The notes under the pieces: model-generated
Databases searched by the model: none
The model's input: the letters and a program-made list of their open reading frames with translations, nothing else
Told to the model about the DNA's origin: nothing
DNA from: Sulfitobacter sp. BSw21498
Lineage (GTDB): Bacteria; Pseudomonadota; Alphaproteobacteria; Rhodobacterales; Rhodobacteraceae
Reading direction: 5' to 3'
DNA: 64,000 nucleotides
Assembly: GCF_006064855.1 (NCBI RefSeq)
Contig: NZ_CP040754.1
Coordinates: 1-64,000, forward strand
Made by a program: the position numbers and the translations under genes
Shown: positions 1 through 9,530 of the stretch, piece by piece
Layout of the letters: each line of letters begins with the position of its first letter
Position numbering within the stretch: the stretch's first letter is position 1

Positions 1-752
1 ATGGGCGCATACCCGATGAGAGCTTCGCATCTCAAGGGTTGAAAGTGTTGCTTGATGAAGGCGAAACACCATCCATAACAGATCTCGATTTGGCGATGCG
101 CCTTGCATCCGCTGCAGTCCCACTACTTGGGCAAAAGCAGTTCGTGGATATTGATAGTGTCCGGTTCAAACTGTCTCAGCCACTCATGCAGATTTGGCAA
201 CCTATGGAGTTTTCAGCGCCGGACTTGCTCGATGATCGACCAATGTTCTGGATACCTGACGGTGGGTATTGGACACACGCAGGCGACGACTACCTGATGG
301 ATCACGATATCTGGACGCATAGCACACTGGGTGAGCCTCTGGATCTGGCATTGGCGCTCATCAATATTGACGATCCAGATGTCTTCTTGAAGGTGTCTCT
401 GACGCCCATGCCAAAAAGACCGAAAAAATCTGGCCCGTTACAAGAAAATTGGCGGGGAGGGTTTCATCGTTCATTCCAGGTTCTGAGGATACGGACGGGT
501 GAACCAACCCAAGAACTTTGCCTGAGTGGTGCCACAAAAGAACGTTTCGAACAGGGCTTCATCGGGTGGGCAATTCATGAGGGGCATGAGGTTGTCGACG
601 ATCGGTCGCAAACAAAAACCGAAGCGCTTATCCAGCGCGATGTGAGGCGTGCCTCGCAACACCTACGACAAGTAGAAGCGATCATGGGTGGGGCCAATCC
701 AAGAGACAAAGAGCTCTTGAAACGCATTAGAGAGGGAAAAGAGGACGTCTAG
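1..752 (+). CDS. Hypothetical protein, 5' end outside window
   Basis: The reading frame is open from the first base of the window, so the gene probably begins upstream. An internal TTG at 39 would give 237 residues but has no good ribosome site. I recognise no domain. The protein is soluble, mixed acidic/basic, with a charged helical C-terminus (about the last 45 residues, rich in R, K and E). It is the only plus-strand gene in the first 15 kb. A GC-rich stretch and T-run just after the stop (around 765-780) could be a weak terminator. Confidence 0.6.
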   Translation, partial: GRIPDESFASQGLKVLLDEGETPSITDLDLAMRLASAAVPLLGQKQFVDIDSVRFKLSQPLMQIWQPMEFSAPDLLDDRPMFWIPDGGYWTHAGDDYLMDHDIWTHSTLGEPLDLALALINIDDPDVFLKVSLTPMPKRPKKSGPLQENWRGGFHRSFQVLRIRTGEPTQELCLSGATKERFEQGFIGWAIHEGHEVVDDRSQTKTEALIQRDVRRASQHLRQVEAIMGGANPRDKELLKRIREGKEDV

Positions 753-799
753 GCAGCGCCATGCCGGTCGGCCTCTTTTTGCGGAGCCCCTTGCGAGAG

Positions 800-1081
800 T
801 TATTGAACCACAATGCTCTCACCGAGGGCGAAAGCGGCCAAAGCAGGGTAGTGTGAAAACACGCCCTGTTCAGCACCTGCAATCTCGGCAAGCCGAGACC
901 GAGCCTCAGCGACAGATTTCGCATCTTCGGGGACCAGTTCGCGAAAAACGGCCAAAACGGGCATCGCAACCTCAACTGTCGTCGCGAGCGTACCGCGTTC
1001 GCTGAACTCGTTGTTAAAAGCTCCTTTGCCGATGTCATCGACCAGAGCAAAGGCTTCTCGGCAAATTTCCGGGTATTTCAT
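800..1081 (-). CDS. Small hypothetical protein (93 aa)
   Basis: A compact 93-residue protein with an ATG start and a weak purine-rich leader (AAAGG about 12 bases upstream). The sequence looks helical and acidic, with no signal peptide or membrane segment. It converges with the plus-strand gene that ends at 752. It resembles small helical plasmid proteins only in composition. I cannot assign a function, and the coding call rests on plausible amino-acid composition and isolation from competing frames. Confidence 0.5.
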   Translation of the reverse strand: MKYPEICREAFALVDDIGKGAFNNEFSERGTLATTVEVAMPVLAVFRELVPEDAKSVAEARSRLAEIAGAEQGVFSHYPALAAFALGESIVVQ

Positions 1082-1233
1082 TATCTGTCTTAACCTTTAA
1101 CCAGAGTGCAGGAAGGATTGGCGCGTTTGCTGTGCCAATCCAAATTGTGTTTCATCGTTCTAGGCCGCAGACTAAGCTGTCCCCGCGACTTTGTTTCGGG
1201 GACGGCCCAGTGGTCTCATCCAAACTTCGTCGC

Positions 1234-2532
1234 TCATTTCGCCTTTGCCAGAAGTAAAATTGACATCTCGACACGCCGGAGCTGCTGGCGAAGTGGCGCG
1301 CAATCTGGATAGGCAAGCTTTAACTTCCGTTCCAGTCCACGAAGGGCTGCAATAACGTTTTCTGTTGAACGAAGCTTCTCAAGAAAAGACTGATCCTCAT
1401 CGGTCCACTGATAGTAGACCTCGAAGAACTCGGGCCCTTCGAGCTGCCCCTGGCCAATTTCTAGGCTCATCCAGCCCTCTAGATCTGACCGAAGCGGGCT
1501 CATGCGCGTGTAAACCACCGAGCGCGAAAACTCTGAACGCATCGCAGTCTTAATGATACGTCCGGCTTCGATATGACCTTCAATTCCGAGTTCACCGATT
1601 GGACGGCGTCGAGAACACCCAGGGTTATAGTTGTAAGGCACCGTCGATTTACTCGGCGATGGGTAGATCATGCCTTTGCATCTTGCACGGCGCTCGTCCT
1701 GCCGAGTCTTGGCCAACGGACTCAGAAAAGTCTCCCAAGAACTAACGGACTCGCCGGTCCAGTTGCCGCTGACCATGGGTGCTGGCATTGCATCAATCTT
1801 CTCGATCAAGGCATCAAGATCGTAACCGGAGCTCTCATCGACACCGACATACAGATCACAATTGTAGGGACTATACAGACCTGGCCAATCAGTCTTTTCG
1901 ATGCGCCAACCTGTTCGATCAGCCCAAGCTGCGCGCTCTTCAACATCAGGAGCGCCCCCGTAAGGTTCATCAATCAGGACAAACTGACCGCTGGCTTGGT
2001 CAATCCAATCCGTCGAGTGGTCCATGTTTGGAAGTTTATCGCGATTCAGAATCTTGGGATATGCAGTACGGTTTCGATATGGCCGCAGCCCAGTATGCTC
2101 TATGAAGCGAAGCGATCGTTCTGCGGTACAAAGCCTGCTTCGCGCATATTCTTGGTTCGGTGCGATGTCGTCACACACGAAATGATCGCCGGCAACCATT
2201 CTTAGATTGCCGAAGCCACGCACGTACCTTAGTGCGCTTTTCTCGCACAGATCCAGAATTGGCATCGACATTTCAATCCGCAGAGTTTCTCGCCCGCATC
2301 GATGGCGGAGCTCTTTGTCGCTCCAATAGATGGTCAAGAGTATGTATGGTTTTGAAAGTGCGGTCCGGGTCATAGGGAGGGACCGCTGCGCGTGACGGAA
2401 ACTCTCAAAATTCGCAGATTTGGCAGCAAGTTCCAGCGCGTCAGAGTGCCGGATACCTTTCGTCTTCTTGTACTGCTTGGCAAGCCGTTTTACCCCGGCA
2501 AGGGTGTTGGGATGAATATCTTCGATCAACAT
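1234..2532 (-). CDS. DUF5623 domain protein
   Basis: The start chosen is the ATG at 2532 (MLIEDIHPNT...), preceded by GGAG at good spacing. The longer frame to 2709 adds an unlikely cysteine/arginine-rich leader. The N-terminal 50 residues (VKRLAKQYKK, then HSDALELAAKSANFESFRHA) match the head I associate with DUF5623, found on alphaproteobacterial plasmids. The remaining ~380 residues are a soluble domain with several Trp/Tyr-rich segments. Function is unknown. It is a single gene upstream of a terminator and apart from the other DUF genes. The family name is from memory of its N-terminal signature. Confidence 0.65.
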   Translation of the reverse strand: MLIEDIHPNTLAGVKRLAKQYKKTKGIRHSDALELAAKSANFESFRHAQRSLPMTRTALSKPYILLTIYWSDKELRHRCGRETLRIEMSMPILDLCEKSALRYVRGFGNLRMVAGDHFVCDDIAPNQEYARSRLCTAERSLRFIEHTGLRPYRNRTAYPKILNRDKLPNMDHSTDWIDQASGQFVLIDEPYGGAPDVEERAAWADRTGWRIEKTDWPGLYSPYNCDLYVGVDESSGYDLDALIEKIDAMPAPMVSGNWTGESVSSWETFLSPLAKTRQDERRARCKGMIYPSPSKSTVPYNYNPGCSRRRPIGELGIEGHIEAGRIIKTAMRSEFSRSVVYTRMSPLRSDLEGWMSLEIGQGQLEGPEFFEVYYQWTDEDQSFLEKLRSTENVIAALRGLERKLKLAYPDCAPLRQQLRRVEMSILLLAKAK

Positions 2533-2849
2533 AGCAATCTCCGGGCCTGAAATGGAAACGCCACTCGCCAATCGCCCCTCAAGCCAGAATGCTAGCCAAT
2601 AAGGAAGATGTGAAATTCGTGGGCAGCGCTGCCTGCAGCTTCGAAACGGCGAGTGCCATGCTCCTGCCAAGAGCATCTTCAATATACGAAGCAGCGCTTT
2701 GATTAGCAAGTCTCACTCGGCAATTCCAAGTACTTTAAACACTGGTCTGCGAAATTCTTATAGGTTTTTCAAGACCCTGACCGATCGCGACTTTTTCTTA
2801 CCACGCCGAGTAGTATTTTGGCAGCCTTTCAGCCAACCCGACAAAAAAA

Positions 2850-2876
2850 GGGGAACCGCGTTGCCGCGGCTCCCCT
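2850..2876 (-). terminator. Intrinsic terminator after the DUF736 gene
   Basis: Arms GGGGA-CCGCG and CGCGG-TCCCC enclose a short loop. On the minus strand the stem is followed by seven T residues. It lies 29 bases past the DUF736 stop codon. The stretch from 2533 to 2904 otherwise holds nothing I can support. Confidence 0.8.
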
Positions 2877-2904
2877 ACCCTGTCTGTCGATGGTCACGCT
2901 TCGA

Positions 2905-3633
2905 TCAGGCAACCAGTGACAACCCACTGCTTGCGTCCGGCTGCTCATCCCCGCTCTGCACAAACGGAATGATCGAGAACGTCTGGCCACCCCGTTGCTC
3001 TTCGTTCTGCACGGCATTGACGCGCAGATCACCGTCAGGCGTGTTGATCAGCAGCGACAGATAATCGTTGCCGGTCCGGGTGCTTTTCGCCATCCAGGCG
3101 GAACCGACGCGGATCGCTTTGCCCTTCGGCGAGCTGACCTCGATCCGGTAGTCGGGATGGGTTTCCTCGGTCTTGTAGTCGTTCTCGATGAGCATGAAGT
3201 CCAGATCGAACATCATGTTGGCGATGTAACCCGCAAATGCGTTGTCAGCATCCATAGCCGTCAGCTCGCCCGAGATTGATCCGGATTTCATCGTGCCGTT
3301 TGAGACCAGCGGGATGATTTCGAAGTCTTCGCTTTTGGCTTTTCGTGCCTCCTGCGTTTGCACCGCATTAACGCGGAATGGCCCAAGACCAACATCGATC
3401 TGCATTGAAATGTAGGGATTACCACTGGTATTTCCGGTTTCGTTCCAAGCCGTGCCGATACGCACCTTGCGACCGGATTTATTGACGGCGGTGACGTCGA
3501 AGTCCGGGCTGCGCTCAGACATCTTTGCGCGAGTTTCCAACTGGATCGCGATGTCGAACTTGGTGTTGTGGATTGTGCCGGTGAAGACAGCGGCTGCGGT
3601 GTCGGCGTTTTTAGTAAGGGTTCCTGCGAACAT
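2905..3633 (-). CDS. Tandem DUF736 protein
   Basis: The start is set at the ATG at 3633 (MFAGTLTKNADT), which has GAAGGA about 9 bases upstream. The frame extends 12 codons further without a ribosome site. DUF736 proteins are usually about 100 residues. This one is about 242 and appears to hold two copies: residues ~1-115 and ~118-235. Both halves carry a 'IRVG(S/T)AW...GN-Y(L/I)S' type segment and an '(L/F)RVNAVQ' strand. DUF736 genes are common on rhizobial and rhodobacteral plasmids, with no established biochemical role. A GAAAGC/GCTTTC inverted repeat lies about 90 bases upstream and a strong terminator follows. Confidence 0.8.
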   Translation of the reverse strand: MFAGTLTKNADTAAAVFTGTIHNTKFDIAIQLETRAKMSERSPDFDVTAVNKSGRKVRIGTAWNETGNTSGNPYISMQIDVGLGPFRVNAVQTQEARKAKSEDFEIIPLVSNGTMKSGSISGELTAMDADNAFAGYIANMMFDLDFMLIENDYKTEETHPDYRIEVSSPKGKAIRVGSAWMAKSTRTGNDYLSLLINTPDGDLRVNAVQNEEQRGGQTFSIIPFVQSGDEQPDASSGLSLVA

Positions 3634-3721
3634 GGGTCTTATCCTTCTTGGGTTATCGGTGCCCGACATCTTGCCAGACCATCCGAGATTGCTTTTCGAC
3701 CCCTTGTGGGATCACAAAACA

Positions 3722-3735
3722 GAAAGCCTGCTTTC
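3722..3735. promoter_or_regulatory. Inverted repeat GAAAGC-N2-GCTTTC upstream of DUF736 gene
   Basis: Six-base arms separated by two bases, 89-102 bases upstream of the DUF736 start. A near-identical element (CAAAGC-N2-GCTTTC at 13533) sits upstream of the DUF3768 gene, which suggests a shared operator. The protein that binds is unknown. Confidence 0.4.
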
Positions 3736-3805
3736 AACTTTCTCCCGACCTTTCCGCCGGGAACGCACTCTATTTGTGGGTTGAGGCAGTGCCGCATAGA
3801 TCACC

Positions 3806-4054
3806 CTAAAATTCCTTCTGACTGATCGTCGCGGTGATGCCCCGCACGGGGGCGTCACACTCAGCGATGAAGAACTCACCTTCCGCTCCATTGAGCTGTG
3901 TTCCGGCGCGATTGGTCAGTCCGATCGCGTTACCGTTGGGCAAATAGACAATCAGATATTGCCCAAGGCAATCTTTACGCACGACGTAGCCCGTGTTGAC
4001 CCAATGCATGGTCTTGCCTGCATCTACTGCGGTTTTAATGTCGTTGATGTTCAT
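3806..4054 (-). CDS. Small hypothetical plasmid protein (82 aa)
   Basis: The ATG at 4054 (MNINDIKTAVDAGKTMHW) has GAGGAG 7-10 bases upstream, better than the longer frame starting at 4075. The protein looks like a small beta-rich domain: a 'VNTGYVV' strand, a 'YLIVYLPNGNAIGL' strand pair, and a C-terminal 'GEFFIAE' strand. I know of similar short proteins next to DUF6915/DUF6878 genes on rhodobacteral plasmids but cannot name a family. It is not fused to its neighbour: a terminator for the next upstream gene lies between them. Confidence 0.65.
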   Translation of the reverse strand: MNINDIKTAVDAGKTMHWVNTGYVVRKDCLGQYLIVYLPNGNAIGLTNRAGTQLNGAEGEFFIAECDAPVRGITATISQKEF

Positions 4055-4075
4055 CAGATTCTCCTCGGTTGGCAC

Positions 4076-4109
4076 AAAAAAGCCTCCGAGACAGCAAAGT
4101 CTTAGAGGC
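4076..4109 (-). terminator. Intrinsic terminator after DUF6915 gene
   Basis: Arms GCCTC..AGAC and GTCT..GAGGC form a stem read from the minus strand, followed by six T residues. It lies about 40 bases past the DUF6915 stop and just before the next gene's ribosome site. Confidence 0.75.
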
Positions 4110-4146
4110 GGTGAAATTCGGAATTAGGCGCAGGTAGGATGGTGTT

Positions 4147-4593
4147 TCAGCAGTGGGCCGTACGCGCATTCATCCAATCGTTGAAGTCGAGAACAGTTTT
4201 GCCGGTGATAACCTCGGCAATCCAATCCGCACGCGGATCGCTGCCAAGTTCGGCTTGCGCCAAGTCAATATGCCCATTGGCCATCCAGCCTTCAGGTTGG
4301 ATATGCCGAAACCAATCCGCCATGCCCGGAATGCGGCCCTGACAGTCTTCTTTCACGTGCTGTTCCCCGATCCAACGGACGGGAATTGAACGCCCTGCAG
4401 AATTCGTGATGGTTAGACCGAAGACCCGCTCCGCCTCAAAGATGCCCTGCGTGTGATGCCGCAAGGCGCGATGCGTGAAGAACGCCATATGCGCCTTGGA
4501 GGCATCAAACCAATCGTGAATGACTTGATAGTCGGTGGGTTTGCCGCCGAATTTACGCGCCGAACTTTCAGCGTGATGCAGGGGATGAGCCAT
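4147..4593 (-). CDS. DUF6915 family protein
   Basis: The start at 4593 (MAHPLHHAESSARKFGG) has GAGGGG 8 bases upstream, and the ATG sits one base past the upstream stop. This places the two genes in one operon. The 148-residue sequence opens with the 'HPLHHAESSARKFGG' head followed by 'IHDWFDASKAH', which I associate with DUF6915, a plasmid family with several conserved His residues. The spacing of HH, H, H (HRALRHH) could suggest metal binding, but that is only an inference. No role is established. Confidence 0.7.
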   Translation of the reverse strand: MAHPLHHAESSARKFGGKPTDYQVIHDWFDASKAHMAFFTHRALRHHTQGIFEAERVFGLTITNSAGRSIPVRWIGEQHVKEDCQGRIPGMADWFRHIQPEGWMANGHIDLAQAELGSDPRADWIAEVITGKTVLDFNDWMNARTAHC

Positions 4594-4594
4594 A

Positions 4595-4981
4595 TCAAAG
4601 CCCCTCGTGATAGCTGTGGGTGCTTTCGACGTAGCGGTCGGCATGATCGAGGTCGATGCTGTCCTTGGTGAGATCCCAGGTCAGCGTACCATAGCCACCA
4701 TCGTTGTTCTCAAAACCCGGATGCTGCTGATAGGCAAATGCCCAAGCAAACTCGTCTAGCTGGCTGGAGAGTTCAGACGGCAGCACAGTGGCACTCGGCT
4801 GCAGCGTGATGTCCTCAACATTGCCTGAATCGCCGTAGCCTTCGTATTCTGCGGTCACCTCAGTGACCCCGAGTGCGCGTAACTGCACGAGCATCATGGC
4901 GCGGGTTTTGGCGTTTTCAGCGTCGCGTTCGGCAGCCCATTTTTCCATTGTGCTGGCGAAGTCTGTGTTTGTATCTGTCAT
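4595..4981 (-). CDS. DUF6878 family protein
   Basis: A 128-residue acidic protein, first gene of a two-gene unit with the DUF6915 gene. The sequence 'WAAERDAENAKTRAMMLVQLRALGVTEVTAEYEGYGDSG' followed by 'ITLQP' matches what I know of DUF6878: a coiled N-terminal helix, then an alpha/beta domain with a conserved GYGDSG. Family function is unknown. Such genes cluster with DUF736, strawberry-notch helicase and ParB genes on rhodobacteral plasmids, as here. Confidence 0.7.
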   Translation of the reverse strand: MTDTNTDFASTMEKWAAERDAENAKTRAMMLVQLRALGVTEVTAEYEGYGDSGNVEDITLQPSATVLPSELSSQLDEFAWAFAYQQHPGFENNDGGYGTLTWDLTKDSIDLDHADRYVESTHSYHEGL

Positions 4982-5012
4982 GGTCTGTTCCTTTTATTGG
5001 AGGGTGTTTGAC

Positions 5013-5042
5013 GATGCCCGTCCCCAAGATAGGACAGGCATC
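5013..5042. repeat. Strong hairpin between helicase and DUF6878 genes
   Basis: Arms GATGCC-CGTCC and GGAC-AGGCATC (one mismatch pair) leave an 8-base loop. No T-run follows on the minus strand, so it may be an mRNA-stability or attenuation structure rather than a terminator. Confidence 0.5.
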
Positions 5043-5151
5043 ATCTGGCTCGTTGTTGGGAAGAGAACGGGATCAAGGCACTTGGCACCGCTGTGAAACA
5101 GCGCCTGATTGGTCCCCATCCCGCACACCCGACCAAAGGCTGACTTTCTCT

Positions 5152-8100
5152 TTAGGCCGCCTGCTCGCTCGGCCTCTCGACCCCGTTCCCCACGATCCGG
5201 GTCAGAATCGCTTCCGCATCGACCCCTGCCCCGTGCGGGACAAAGACCCGCAGCTGGAAGGCGATGATTTCAGTAAAACACCCGAGGGTTTTGAGACCAT
5301 CAATCGTGCCCTTGTCCGCCCCACCAATTTCCAAGCGCACATCGCCTGCAACACGGCGGCGCGTCAGAGTCATGCCGCGCCCCAGATCGACGGGTGCCGT
5401 CGTGCCAAGCGCCGCTGTCAGCATTTCACTCGGTGTTTCAGGCGTCCCTGTCATGAATCGCGCCCGAAGGGCTGCAGCCCCCTCCTCACTAAGTGTGCGT
5501 CCGATCATGCTCGCACAGCCCTCGGACGTGACGCGATAGATACGCTCGTTGCTTGTCGGGATGGTCTTCCAGATCGGAAGCAACAGACCCGTGAGCAAGT
5601 AGAGCTTTGTCGTGGTGGTTTTGGGCAAGCTGTCGGCCTCATCGTCCCAAAGCCGAATGAACTCTGATTGCTCGACAGCCTCCCAAGCCGAGGCTTCGAA
5701 CTTGGCCTCTTCGAGGTAGGATTTGCCAGTTGGACGGATAACCTTGCGCATCAGGGTGACCATGTCTTCGTCATACATCTGCATAGGACGTTTTGAGATC
5801 AGCCCAACCCGCCCCGATGCGCGATTGACCATAGGGATTTTGTCGAAGTTGTTGCCGAGTGCACCATCGGCGCGCGCAATGTGAACAGGATCCGTCACCT
5901 CCAATCCGATGATACGAGTGACTGCACCCGATTGCGGGCAGGTCCATAGATCCTCCGCCGAGACCTGTCTAATCGTTTCGCCTCGCAGCGTTTCCACCCC
6001 GAGATCAAGCGTACCTGCATCCCTTGCACGTTCAGTTTGGTCCGCGATGCGCTGCATAAACTCAGCAAAGAGCGCGTTCTGCATATGGATAGGAAGGGCC
6101 AGCACCCGATTGAGGAACCGCTGGATGGGCGGCAGTTCTTCCAGCAGCACGCCATCCTTGTCGATTAGCCGCAACGCCGTCCAATCGGTAAAGGTCTCAT
6201 AACCCATCGCCTCCGCTCGCCCCGCCGCAAGATCGGCGTAATATCCACGCAGCGCGGATCGCGCGATGGGGCTTTCGAGATTGTCTTCTTCGCGGAACAT
6301 GCCTTGCGAGCCAGTCTCGCGTTGGCCTTTGGTGAGTGCGCCAAGTTGGTCAAGACGTTTACTGATTGTTGACGTGAAGCGTTTTTCACCGTGGACGTCC
6401 GAGGTGCAGACCCGGAAGAACGGCGCGCTGACTTGCGCGGAGCGATGTGTACGCCCAAGCCCTTGGATGGCTGCATCCGCGCGCCAGCCGGGTTCCAGCA
6501 GGTAATGGCGACGCCGCTTCTGGTTCTTGGCAGTTTGTGCCGCATGATAGGATCGCCCCGTGCCACCCGCATCCGAGAATATCAGGATGTTCTTTTCCCC
6601 ATCCATAAACGCCTGCGTCTCGGAGGAATTACTGCTGGGGCTGCGCTTTTCGATGAAGAGAGCGCCGTCGCTCGATTTGAGCGGGCGGATGGACCGCCCC
6701 GTCACCTCTGCGACTGCCTCATCCCCGAATGCCCAGAGGATTTGATCCAGTGCCGCGGGGATCGGGGCCAGCGCCATCAAATCCATCATCGCCTCGTCGC
6801 GCAGGGCCAGCGCTTCGCGAGAGACGACCAAGGCCCCAGTTTCATCCCGCAGCGGCTCTGCAACAACAATGCCGTCAATCTCGACCAGCTTCTGGGTGTG
6901 GATCGGAAAGGCCTGTTCGAGATAGCCAAGCACGTAGTCGCGCGGCGTCAGCGCGCCCTCGACGAGTTCATCATCGGGGTCCATCACCTCCATGCGCCGT
7001 TTCAAAAGGCTTTCGCCCGTTGAAACCATTTGGATAACGCAGGCATAGCCATCGGATAGGTCCTGCTGAATAGCGCTGACAATCGACGGAGCTTTCATCC
7101 CCATCAGCAGATGATTGAAGAACCGCTGCTTTGTGCTCTCGAACCGCGACTTGGCGGATGCTTTTGCAGCAGACGCATTTGTCTCTCCCGAGGCATCATT
7201 GACGCCTGTCGCGGTCAGTGCGGCCTCCAAGTTATGGTGGATCGTGCGGAACGCGCGCGCATAGGCATCGTAGATCTCTGTTTGGGCGGACGTCAGTGCA
7301 TGTTCCAGCACATCGTATTCGACCCCGTTAAAGCTCAGCGCCCGCGCGGTGTAGAACCCGAGCGTCTTAAGATCGCGGGCCACAACCTCCATGGCAGCCA
7401 CGCCGCCCGCCTCCATCGCTGAGACGAAGCTCTCGCGGCTGGGGAACGGATATTCTGGGCCTTGGCCCCAGAGCCCGAGCCGGGATGCATAGGCGAGGTT
7501 GTGGACAGATGTGGCTCCCGTCGCCGAGATATAGAAGACGCGAGCGCTCGGAGTGGCGAGTTGCAGGCGCAGACCTGCAAGACCTTGCTGGGATGGTTTT
7601 GCCCCCCTGCCCTGCTCTGATCCGGCCGCATTTTGCATCGCGTGGGCCTCGTCAAAAGCGAGCACGCCATCGAAGTCGTCTCCCATCCAGTCGAGAAGCT
7701 GGTTCAGGCGCGTGGTGCCACATTTGCCCGCGGAGCGCAGCGTTGCATAGGTGACGAACAAAATGCCATCGCCCATGGTGACAGATTGATCCGGTTTCCA
7801 TTTCGAGAGCGGCTGTATATCTGCGGGTGAGCCACCAAGGTCGGTCCAGTCGCGCACGGCGTCTTCAATCAGGGTTGCGGATTTTGATACCCAGACGGCT
7901 TTGCGCCGCCCAGAGAGCCAATTGACCAGAATGAGGCCTGCGCACTCGCGTCCCTTACCGCAGCCAGTGCCATCCCCGAGGAAGTATCCCAAGCGGTAGG
8001 CTCGTGCCTCCGTATCCTCATCACTGCGCAACATCTTGGTCTGATCCTCATCGATGGTGAACTTGCCGGGCAAGTCCCGCGCATGGGCGTCGTTGGCCAT

Positions 8101-9411
8101 GATAATGGTTTCAAGTTGGGCCTCAGAGAGATGGCCCTCTGCAATCAAGCGGTTCGGCAGCCGCAGCCCCTCGGCGGCCTGCAAGGACGGCACGGGGGGT
8201 GCGACTGAGGCCATGGCAATGCTTTCAACAAGCGGCGTCGGGTGTTCCTGTGCGCCGGCGATATCGATCCGCTGCGGGCGATAGCGGGCGTATATCTCGG
8301 AGATGGGGGTGTTTTCGCGCGGTGTCTCGAGCGTGGCGAACGACAGCGGTGTTGCAGCGTGTTTAGGAGTTTTGGCGGCAGATGCCTTTGATGCGACAGG
8401 CTTGCGTGCCTTGTGGGACCCGGGTGGCATCAGAGGGAGCCCGACATTCAATGAGCGTGCCGCCGTCACAGGCGGGCGCGTCGCGGCAATCTTGTCCACG
8501 ATACTGACCGCCTCATCGAGATCATCAACGGAGGCTCGGATCATCTCGCCGCCCTCATCAACCTTATCGAAGACCATCAGCTGGGTATCCACGCTGGTGC
8601 CAAGTTTACGGTAGACATGGCCGGGGATGGTCAGGGCCAGCCGTGGCGTGAGAAGGCTCATCGCGCGGGTCCAATGTGCAGCATCCCGCTCGGGGGTGAA
8701 GCCCATCGGCATGATCGCAACAAGACGCCCTCCAGGTGCCAATCGTTTCGCGGCGCCGATGAGATGTTTTGCTGCTATATGCTTATCACGAGAGCGATCG
8801 ACCGAGGATGCAAACGGCGGGTTCATCACGACAACGCTGGGGGCTGTTGTTGATGTCAGCAGATCATCGATATGCTCGGCATCATGTCCGCTCGCCTGCG
8901 CGTCAAACATCACATCAAGCAGCCGTTGGCGAAACGGATCGACTTCGTTAAGGAAAAGCTTGGCCCCTGCCTGCTTGGCAAAGCCTGCCAATGAGCCGGT
9001 TCCCGCAGAGGGTTCCAACGCAGTCTCACCTGTCCGGATTGCGGCCGCGCGCGCCGCGAGGGCTGCGTAAGGCAGCGGGGTCGAGAACTGTTGCAGGCGA
9101 ATTTGTTGCTCGGACCGACGGGTTTCGGTCAAGAGCCGCATCGCGAGGTTCTTGGCAGCACCAAGTGCGCCTGACCCGTTCGCATACAAGAAAAGTGTTT
9201 GAACCGCAGCAGCCTGCATCATGTCGTAGGCCATACGCCAGCTCCATGCACCGCTCACGTCGCTGCCGCCAAAGGTGTTGCGCATAATCTTTGAAAGAGA
9301 GGAGCTGCGCAGAGGGCCGCGCGCGATCTCGGCGGCGATCAGCGACAGGGCTGATTTAAGCTGAGCGTTAGATGGGGTTAGATTGGAGTGCTTCTGGTTG
9401 GGATGGGCCAT
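5152..9411 (-). CDS. DarB-like methyltransferase / strawberry-notch helicase
   Basis: This is a 1419-residue two-enzyme protein. The N-terminal part is a class I SAM-dependent DNA methyltransferase: 'EPSAGTG' motif I near residue 130 and 'NPPF' motif IV near 198. From about residue 470 comes a superfamily 2 helicase of the strawberry-notch type: 'GDGTGCGKGRE' Walker A, 'DEAH' near 600, 'ISATGA', and 'GLGRTHRSAQ' motif VI near 990. The same order occurs in phage P1 DarB, which is packaged with DNA and protects it from type I restriction. That role is inferred here. The start at 9411 has AAAGGA 9 bases upstream; the longer frame does not. It lies upstream of the DUF6878/DUF6915 pair and downstream of DUF6927. 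The neighbouring ArdC supports an anti-restriction role. Confidence 0.88.
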   Translation of the reverse strand: MAHPNQKHSNLTPSNAQLKSALSLIAAEIARGPLRSSSLSKIMRNTFGGSDVSGAWSWRMAYDMMQAAAVQTLFLYANGSGALGAAKNLAMRLLTETRRSEQQIRLQQFSTPLPYAALAARAAAIRTGETALEPSAGTGSLAGFAKQAGAKLFLNEVDPFRQRLLDVMFDAQASGHDAEHIDDLLTSTTAPSVVVMNPPFASSVDRSRDKHIAAKHLIGAAKRLAPGGRLVAIMPMGFTPERDAAHWTRAMSLLTPRLALTIPGHVYRKLGTSVDTQLMVFDKVDEGGEMIRASVDDLDEAVSIVDKIAATRPPVTAARSLNVGLPLMPPGSHKARKPVASKASAAKTPKHAATPLSFATLETPRENTPISEIYARYRPQRIDIAGAQEHPTPLVESIAMASVAPPVPSLQAAEGLRLPNRLIAEGHLSEAQLETIIMANDAHARDLPGKFTIDEDQTKMLRSDEDTEARAYRLGYFLGDGTGCGKGRECAGLILVNWLSGRRKAVWVSKSATLIEDAVRDWTDLGGSPADIQPLSKWKPDQSVTMGDGILFVTYATLRSAGKCGTTRLNQLLDWMGDDFDGVLAFDEAHAMQNAAGSEQGRGAKPSQQGLAGLRLQLATPSARVFYISATGATSVHNLAYASRLGLWGQGPEYPFPSRESFVSAMEAGGVAAMEVVARDLKTLGFYTARALSFNGVEYDVLEHALTSAQTEIYDAYARAFRTIHHNLEAALTATGVNDASGETNASAAKASAKSRFESTKQRFFNHLLMGMKAPSIVSAIQQDLSDGYACVIQMVSTGESLLKRRMEVMDPDDELVEGALTPRDYVLGYLEQAFPIHTQKLVEIDGIVVAEPLRDETGALVVSREALALRDEAMMDLMALAPIPAALDQILWAFGDEAVAEVTGRSIRPLKSSDGALFIEKRSPSSNSSETQAFMDGEKNILIFSDAGGTGRSYHAAQTAKNQKRRRHYLLEPGWRADAAIQGLGRTHRSAQVSAPFFRVCTSDVHGEKRFTSTISKRLDQLGALTKGQRETGSQGMFREEDNLESPIARSALRGYYADLAAGRAEAMGYETFTDWTALRLIDKDGVLLEELPPIQRFLNRVLALPIHMQNALFAEFMQRIADQTERARDAGTLDLGVETLRGETIRQVSAEDLWTCPQSGAVTRIIGLEVTDPVHIARADGALGNNFDKIPMVNRASGRVGLISKRPMQMYDEDMVTLMRKVIRPTGKSYLEEAKFEASAWEAVEQSEFIRLWDDEADSLPKTTTTKLYLLTGLLLPIWKTIPTSNERIYRVTSEGCASMIGRTLSEEGAAALRARFMTGTPETPSEMLTAALGTTAPVDLGRGMTLTRRRVAGDVRLEIGGADKGTIDGLKTLGCFTEIIAFQLRVFVPHGAGVDAEAILTRIVGNGVERPSEQAA

Positions 9412-9451
9412 GTTTTCTGTCCTTTGTGATCCGGGTTGAGGTTCACAGGAC

Positions 9452-9488
9452 AAAAAGCCTCCTCTACGCTTTGCAGCGCGGAGGAGGC
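9452..9488 (-). terminator. Intrinsic terminator after DUF6927 gene
   Basis: Arms GCCTCCTC and GAGGAGGC, with the minus strand running into five T residues. It falls between the DUF6927 stop and the helicase ribosome site, so the helicase needs its own promoter or read-through. Confidence 0.8.
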
Positions 9489-9530
9489 CCCTAGGGCCAG
9501 AATACGGCGTGGAACGCGCTGTGGGGCCTC

